This document shows, in pieces, positions 42,483-46,199 of a DNA stretch of 46,199 bases (its first letter is position 1; each line of letters opens with the position of its first letter). The notes under the pieces are model-generated. The model had not been told where the DNA came from and ran no database searches. It saw only the letters and a list, made by a program, of their open reading frames with translations. The translations under genes and the position numbers were made by a program. Source of the stretch: a virus; the IMG/VR virus record IMGVR_UViG_3300023174_000268, positions 1 through 46,199 of that record, one strand, 5' to 3'.

Positions 42483-43175
42483 CTATTTAAGAAAAGCTCC
42501 ACCCCATATGGACTTCTTTACTTCTTTTTCTGCTTCGTTAATTGGAGCCTCATCTGTAGACTTTTTAATAGGAACACAATTAGGAACCTTTCGGCCACCC
42601 TTGTCTTTCATACCTTGCTGCTCATATCCTGACCAGCATGCCTTTTCCATATTACTCCATTTGTCTTCATCTTCATTATCAGATTCGTAAGACTTTGAAA
42701 TCTCTTCATCTGTAAGATCTTCTGGCTTTGGATCGATTGATTTTGTTAAATCGTCCTCTGCAATTTCAACAACTGTGTCGATAGGGCTTACTGCCTCTGT
42801 CAACATATCCTTAATTTCTTCTACTACTTCTTGCATTTCTAAGTTCTTTTTCATATTTTTCTCCCTTGTTGCTATTTTTCTAGACCATGAGAACCCTGCG
42901 TCCCCACCCCAGGCCAACCACATAATCTTACCATTAGATGGGTTTTCTGCGTTATTAAAATCTTTACCTTTTTTATCTACTTCATGACGTGAGAAAAATG
43001 AGTACATTCTTTTAACTGTTGATAAGCTTAAAGTTTCTCCACGGGCTAACTGACCCGCTCTTGTCCAGCCAACCATAGTTCCAGCGCCTTTAGCCTTACC
43101 CTCTTCTTTTAATTTAATTGCACGACGGGCCGCTGCTTGCATTCCTGCTGTAGGTTTGTATCCTTCGGTTGCCAT
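42483..43175 (-). CDS. Phage structural/morphogenesis-type protein (230 aa)
   Basis: The N-terminal part (MQAAARRAIKLKEEGKAKGA, TMVGWTRAGQLARGETLS, TVKRMYSFFSRHEVDKKG, IMWLAWGGDAGFSW) and the end (ACWSGYEQQGMKDKGGRKVP, NCVPIK) are two modules often found attached to phage prohead or portal-region proteins. The middle is acidic. It probably belongs to head morphogenesis; the exact role is unclear. A small gene follows its upstream side with a TAATG overlap. Confidence 0.65.
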   Translation of the reverse strand: MATEGYKPTAGMQAAARRAIKLKEEGKAKGAGTMVGWTRAGQLARGETLSLSTVKRMYSFFSRHEVDKKGKDFNNAENPSNGKIMWLAWGGDAGFSWSRKIATREKNMKKNLEMQEVVEEIKDMLTEAVSPIDTVVEIAEDDLTKSIDPKPEDLTDEEISKSYESDNEDEDKWSNMEKACWSGYEQQGMKDKGGRKVPNCVPIKKSTDEAPINEAEKEVKKSIWGGAFLK

Positions 43176-43318
43176 TACTTCTCCTTCACGCTAACTACTT
43201 TAACGTTTTTAATTTCATCATCTACACCAAATATGTCATTAGCATAGTCCAAAGCATCACTCTCATCAAAAGCTTCAACTTCAGCCATAACTTCAAGTTT
43301 AACTTTGTATGTGTTCAT
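43175..43318 (-). CDS. Small phage protein (47 aa)
   Basis: MNTYKVKLEVMAEVEAFDES, then DALDYANDIFGVDDEIKNVK. A beta-alpha-beta fold common in small phage proteins. It lies between the endolysin and the structural-type gene, overlapping the latter's start. Confidence 0.6.
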   Translation of the reverse strand: MNTYKVKLEVMAEVEAFDESDALDYANDIFGVDDEIKNVKVVSVKEK

Positions 43319-43321
43319 GTA

Positions 43322-43891
43322 TTACTTACCGCAGGTTGGGCAAACTTTTGTCTTAGTCTTAGAAAGCTTTTGCTCTGCTGGCTTTGCTGTTGCACCAAAC
43401 TTTGGGCGACCAAATCCAACAATAGATATTAGAACCCCTGCTTTGTTTTTCTTGTAAGCACGGAGTTGTTTGCAAACTTCTCCGCCATTTCTTTGGCTTC
43501 CAGTCTTCTTTGAAGATGTGTTTCCTTCAATACACCAAACGGTTCCGTCTTCATTATCTTTAACAACAATACCTACGTGAGACACCCTATCTACGCCATC
43601 TGAAGGAAAATCAAAATAGGCAATATCTCCTGGTTCTGGATCTGCAATATCTCCATCAATCCATGCGTTAGCTTTCTTAAATGCTGTTACTCCTGCTGGA
43701 GTATAAACTGTATTAGGAATCTTTACGCCAGATTCATTCCCACACCAGTTGACAAAACTTCCGCACCATGGTTGGAAGTTAGCTTTTGTGTAAGCACCGT
43801 ACTTTGTTTCGTTATCTTTTGGACCTTCAATAGTCCCAATTTCTGCTGTAGCAACTTCAATAAGACGTGCTGCTGTTCCTTGATCTGCCAT
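43322..43891 (-). CDS. CHAP-domain endolysin
   Basis: 189 residues. An N-terminal amidase-like helix leads into a CHAP domain: Cys43 in FQPWCGSFVNWC, His105 in RVSHVGIVV and EGN near 122-124. The end (KVCPTCGK) adds a CxxC. It cleaves peptidoglycan cross-links or amide bonds to release virions; no separate wall-binding domain is visible. The holin-like gene follows upstream in the transcript, and a lipoprotein comes before it. Confidence 0.9.
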   Translation of the reverse strand: MADQGTAARLIEVATAEIGTIEGPKDNETKYGAYTKANFQPWCGSFVNWCGNESGVKIPNTVYTPAGVTAFKKANAWIDGDIADPEPGDIAYFDFPSDGVDRVSHVGIVVKDNEDGTVWCIEGNTSSKKTGSQRNGGEVCKQLRAYKKNKAGVLISIVGFGRPKFGATAKPAEQKLSKTKTKVCPTCGK

Positions 43892-43893
43892 TT

Positions 43894-44301
43894 TTATTTA
43901 TCCCAATCTGTATCAACTGGTTGTTCTTCTGGCATTGCTCCGTCTGGCTTTGCTGCTAAACGTGCAGCTGTTGCATCAATCTCTGCCTCTAGCTTTTTAT
44001 CCGCCTGAGTATTTTTTGCATCTACTTCTTTATTTTGTATTTGGGCCGCCATAATATCCTTGGCTCCAGAATTGCCGATCAAAATTCCTGCAAGTGTGCC
44101 TGTAATAAATGTTGCAATACTACCTAAAACATTAAAAAACATCTTGTCATTTTCTGACTGAGCTCCGATGGGCTGTGTTACAAACAATAGTCCATAAATA
44201 ATTCCGACTGCTGTTAGAAACAGGATGCTTCCAAGAGTTATTCCTAGAATAAACTTTAAACGAGCATCTAAGTCTGCTGGGGTTAGCTTTTGTTTAGCCA
44301 T
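43894..44301 (-). CDS. Holin-like two-span membrane protein (135 aa)
   Basis: Two hydrophobic helices (ILGITLGSILFLTAVGIIYG, and VLGSIATFITGTLAGILIGN) and a charged C-terminal helix with DATAARLAAKPDGAMPEEQP. It lies directly before the endolysin in the transcript, which fits a holin. The 14165 gene is an alternative holin. Confidence 0.65.
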   Translation of the reverse strand: MAKQKLTPADLDARLKFILGITLGSILFLTAVGIIYGLLFVTQPIGAQSENDKMFFNVLGSIATFITGTLAGILIGNSGAKDIMAAQIQNKEVDAKNTQADKKLEAEIDATAARLAAKPDGAMPEEQPVDTDWDK

Positions 44302-44509
44302 TTGTTATTTCCTGTTCTGGTGTTGTAGGTGTAATTTTTATTACATCCTTTGTGCAAGTCTGTGTAGCTTCACATACTGGAGGATTACATTCTCCAATTT
44401 CCCAATTTTTAGGATCTTGACATGGGTATCTATAGAATCCACTATAGCCACATCCACTTAAGGATAGCATTAATATGCCTGATAAAGCAATAGGGATTAA
44501 TTTCTTCAT
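44294..44509 (-). CDS. Small lipoprotein (71 aa), leaderless
   Basis: Signal with lipobox LSLSGC (lipidated Cys20), then YSGFYRYPCQDPKNWEIGEC, NPPVCEATQTC. This CGYSGxYRYPCQDPKNWxxxxC pattern recurs in aquatic phages next to lysis genes. It may be a spanin-like, Cor-like or exclusion lipoprotein. TATAAT with TGA before it lies 6 nt upstream. Confidence 0.7.
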   Translation of the reverse strand: MKKLIPIALSGILMLSLSGCGYSGFYRYPCQDPKNWEIGECNPPVCEATQTCTKDVIKITPTTPEQEITNG

Positions 44510-44528
44510 AACCCTATTATATCATTTA

Positions 44529-44717
44529 TTACTCTTTATCGGATCTCTCTCTTATTCCTATAGTCAAAAACCATAGGGCCACTGAAGCTAGAGTTACATA
44601 GCCTACTACTGTTTTTGCGCTGCCCTCAAGTACCACCCAGGCTACAAAAAATCCTAGGAATGTAAAGTTTTCATTTAGGGCCGCAAAGCCCCATTTTTTT
44701 AACCAGTTCATATTCAT
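44529..44717 (-). CDS. Two-span membrane protein (62 aa)
   Basis: ATG 44717 after GGAAGG, one base beyond the previous stop. NFTFLGFFVAWVVLEGSAKT, VVGYVTLASVALWFLTIG, ending in RERSDKE. It could be another holin-type or anti-holin protein; the family is uncertain. Confidence 0.6.
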   Translation of the reverse strand: MNMNWLKKWGFAALNENFTFLGFFVAWVVLEGSAKTVVGYVTLASVALWFLTIGIRERSDKE

Positions 44718-44718
44718 A

Positions 44719-46199
44719 TTATACCTTCCTTCTGTATGCTGTGCCAAGAATTATCTGGCCAGCTATTATTGTTACAACTACTATATCTTCTGCTTTTTCA
44801 CGTTCTGGGATAGACATATCGGCACCTATGTTAATCAGTGCCTTGCCTAATTCACATTTTTGCTCTTCCGTCAAACCTTCAATTGCTTCATCTGGATTGA
44901 AACAGCTGGCTATTGCATTTGCTAAAGCTGCTGGGCTTTCTAGAACAAGCAATGCTGAGGCTACCTCTGCTTGAATTACTACTGGGTTTCCGTTTGCATC
45001 TTCTCTTACCTCTACTGGAATTGTTGGAGGAAGATCTCGATACTCAAGTCCAGCTGCTTCTATGTTTGCAGCAGTTACTGGTGCTCCTTCTGCTGATGAC
45101 ACTAATACTTCTGCAACTAAATCTTTTTCTACTAAAGTAAACTTACCGTCTTCGTTTAATGCCTCTGATAAATTAACAACTTCAGCAGTAGTTATTTCTC
45201 CGTCTGCAGAAAGCATTTCTGTAATAAATTCTGCTTCTGTTTCTGTTAATCCACCTTCTGATAAAGATGCAGATACTTCAGCAGCAATTGCTGCAGACAC
45301 TTCTCTACCTTCAGAGATTGCTTCTAGTACTGCAGAAACCTCAGATGCATCTAAACTACTATTGCTAATTAAATCAGTAATAACTTCTTGAATATCTTCT
45401 ACAGAAAGATTTGCACTACTTTCTGATATTTCTTCAATAGAAACTTCACTTTCTTCAAATACAGCCTCTGCCTCTTCTGCAGGAGTATCTATTGGCTCTG
45501 TATCTACTGGAGTTGTATCTACTGGTTCTGTATCTACTGGATCTGTATCAACTGGCTCTGTATCTACTGGAGTTGTATCTACTGGTTCTGTATCTACTGG
45601 ATCTGTATCAACTGGCTCTGTATCTACTGGGTTTGTGTCAACAGGAGTTGTATCTATTGGAGTTGTATCTATTGGGGAACTATTGCCACCAGTAGTTAAA
45701 TTGGAGCCTTGTGGTGTGGGTAAAGAAATAACAGTCTCAGTATATTGACTTACAGGTCCAGACCAATTAGCAACTCTAACTGTATAGGTAGCGCCTTCTG
45801 TCAAACCAGTTAATTGAATAGACGCTGGTGCACCATCTGTATTATATGTTCCACCTTCGTATGGATTTTCTGCATCTGGATCATCTGTTACTACTTGATA
45901 AAACCAAGTGTTTGCTGTGTATCCTTCAGGTAAAGACGGTGTAATAGTTGCAGTAGTTCCTGCAACAATTGGAGTTAAAATTATTGGGGCAGGGGTTGGA
46001 ATGTTGTTATTAATTGCAGTTGTTAATTGACCTGCTTTGGTATTTAGTGTTGATTGTAAAGATGTTTTTGTCGATACCGCTGAGTTTACGGTGTTGGTTA
46101 AAGATGTTGTGTTAATTGCATTTATGTTAGAAGTATTTGTAGTATTTTGAGCAACAACTGGGGTAAGGCTTGAGTTTAATTGTGCAATAGTTGCATTTG
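44719..46199 (-). CDS. Large surface protein: FN3-like domain, PVDT repeats, C-terminal membrane anchor (runs off the window)
   Basis: The frame is open from the right edge (46197) to 44719. In order: a Thr/Asn-rich region (TTSLTNTVNSAVSTKTSL), one fibronectin-type domain (about 45,700-45,980, ending LTGLTEGATYTVRVANWSG), a tandem repeat of PVDTx, a Ser/Glu/Ala-rich helical region with EF-like loops (SADGEITTAEV, EDGKFTLVEKD), and a C-terminal hydrophobic segment (DIVVVTIIAGQIILGTAY) with RRKV. It may be a virion fibre or an exported, anchored protein; the anchor is unusual for a tail fibre. Confidence 0.7.
   Translation of the reverse strand, partial: NATIAQLNSSLTPVVAQNTTNTSNINAINTTSLTNTVNSAVSTKTSLQSTLNTKAGQLTTAINNNIPTPAPIILTPIVAGTTATITPSLPEGYTANTWFYQVVTDDPDAENPYEGGTYNTDGAPASIQLTGLTEGATYTVRVANWSGPVSQYTETVISLPTPQGSNLTTGGNSSPIDTTPIDTTPVDTNPVDTEPVDTDPVDTEPVDTTPVDTEPVDTDPVDTEPVDTTPVDTEPIDTPAEEAEAVFEESEVSIEEISESSANLSVEDIQEVITDLISNSSLDASEVSAVLEAISEGREVSAAIAAEVSASLSEGGLTETEAEFITEMLSADGEITTAEVVNLSEALNEDGKFTLVEKDLVAEVLVSSAEGAPVTAANIEAAGLEYRDLPPTIPVEVREDANGNPVVIQAEVASALLVLESPAALANAIASCFNPDEAIEGLTEEQKCELGKALINIGADMSIPEREKAEDIVVVTIIAGQIILGTAYRRKV
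45486..45680 (-). repeat. 15-bp tandem repeat encoding P-V/I-D-T-x
   Basis: Fourteen or so units of GTATCTACTGGATCT-like DNA (plus strand), with a higher-order 60-bp pattern, encode P-V-D-T followed by E, D, T or N. A short, acidic spacer of adjustable length results. Slippage would vary its length. Confidence 0.9.

Overview
The window reads as part of a tailed bacteriophage genome whose host is most likely an AT-rich actinobacterium, for example a small freshwater (acI/Nanopelagicales-like) or marine planktonic lineage. The actinobacterial signals are a WhiB-like protein, a miniature Lsr2-type DNA-binding domain, a HupB/H1-like lysine tail, several leaderless genes with the -10 box 6-7 nt before the ATG, a GP88 protein and a CHAP endolysin. 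The phage assignment rests on tail genes, dense tiny overlapping genes, tRNAs, HNH nucleases and lysis genes. The host lineage is inference.

Layout. (1) About 1-14,100, leftward: tail-tip and tail-fibre genes, including two giant fibres (1212 and 1875 aa) built from a repeated S-Q-T-A-N-L-Q-E-W-Q module, and tandem glycine-rich tip proteins. (2) About 14,160-17,480, leftward: a holin-like protein, a B12-dependent ribonucleotide reductase and a glycosyltransferase. (3) About 17,500-18,960, rightward: a secreted lysozyme-like protein, four small genes and a candidate structured RNA with its own promoter and terminator. (4) About 18,970-20,260, leftward: two HNH nucleases flanking tRNA-Met/Ile2 and tRNA-Asn, then two tiny zinc-binding genes. 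(5) 20,262-20,842: a divergent, AT-rich intergenic region. (6) About 20,843-33,065, rightward: nearly 40 mostly tiny genes (GP88, DUF932, Api92-like, Lsr2-like, zinc ribbons) in short operons, plus tRNA-Asp. (7) 33,066-33,576: a gene-free, AT-rich stretch with DnaA-box-like sequences at the convergence of rightward and leftward genes, a candidate origin. (8) About 33,577-46,199, leftward: an AdoMet-decarboxylase-like enzyme, many cysteine-rich miniproteins, a secreted coiled-coil protein, thioredoxin, a secreted subtilase, a proteasome-like Ntn hydrolase, WhiB, a structural-type protein, endolysin, holin-like and lipoprotein genes, and a large surface protein that runs off the window.

The most distinctive feature is the regulation of region 6. 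At least fifteen rightward promoters share TGTCRG (or TGTCAA), exactly 10 bp, then a -10 box, often with an extended -10, and usually an AACGAAAGG leader. Nine intergenic spacers carry a degenerate cassette of a GC-rich stem and TTACG-N16-CCCTGAAAT, some containing CRP/GlxR-type palindromes and DnaA boxes. Leftward genes instead use ordinary TTGACA-17/18-TATAAT promoters, often leaderless. Palindromes built from the same TGTCAR half-site occur at three control regions. This suggests one phage-specific regulatory network, possibly with host nucleotide and replication signals feeding in. Two further RNA candidates are a compact H-type pseudoknot at 25,914-25,946 and a trailer RNA at 29,525-29,645.
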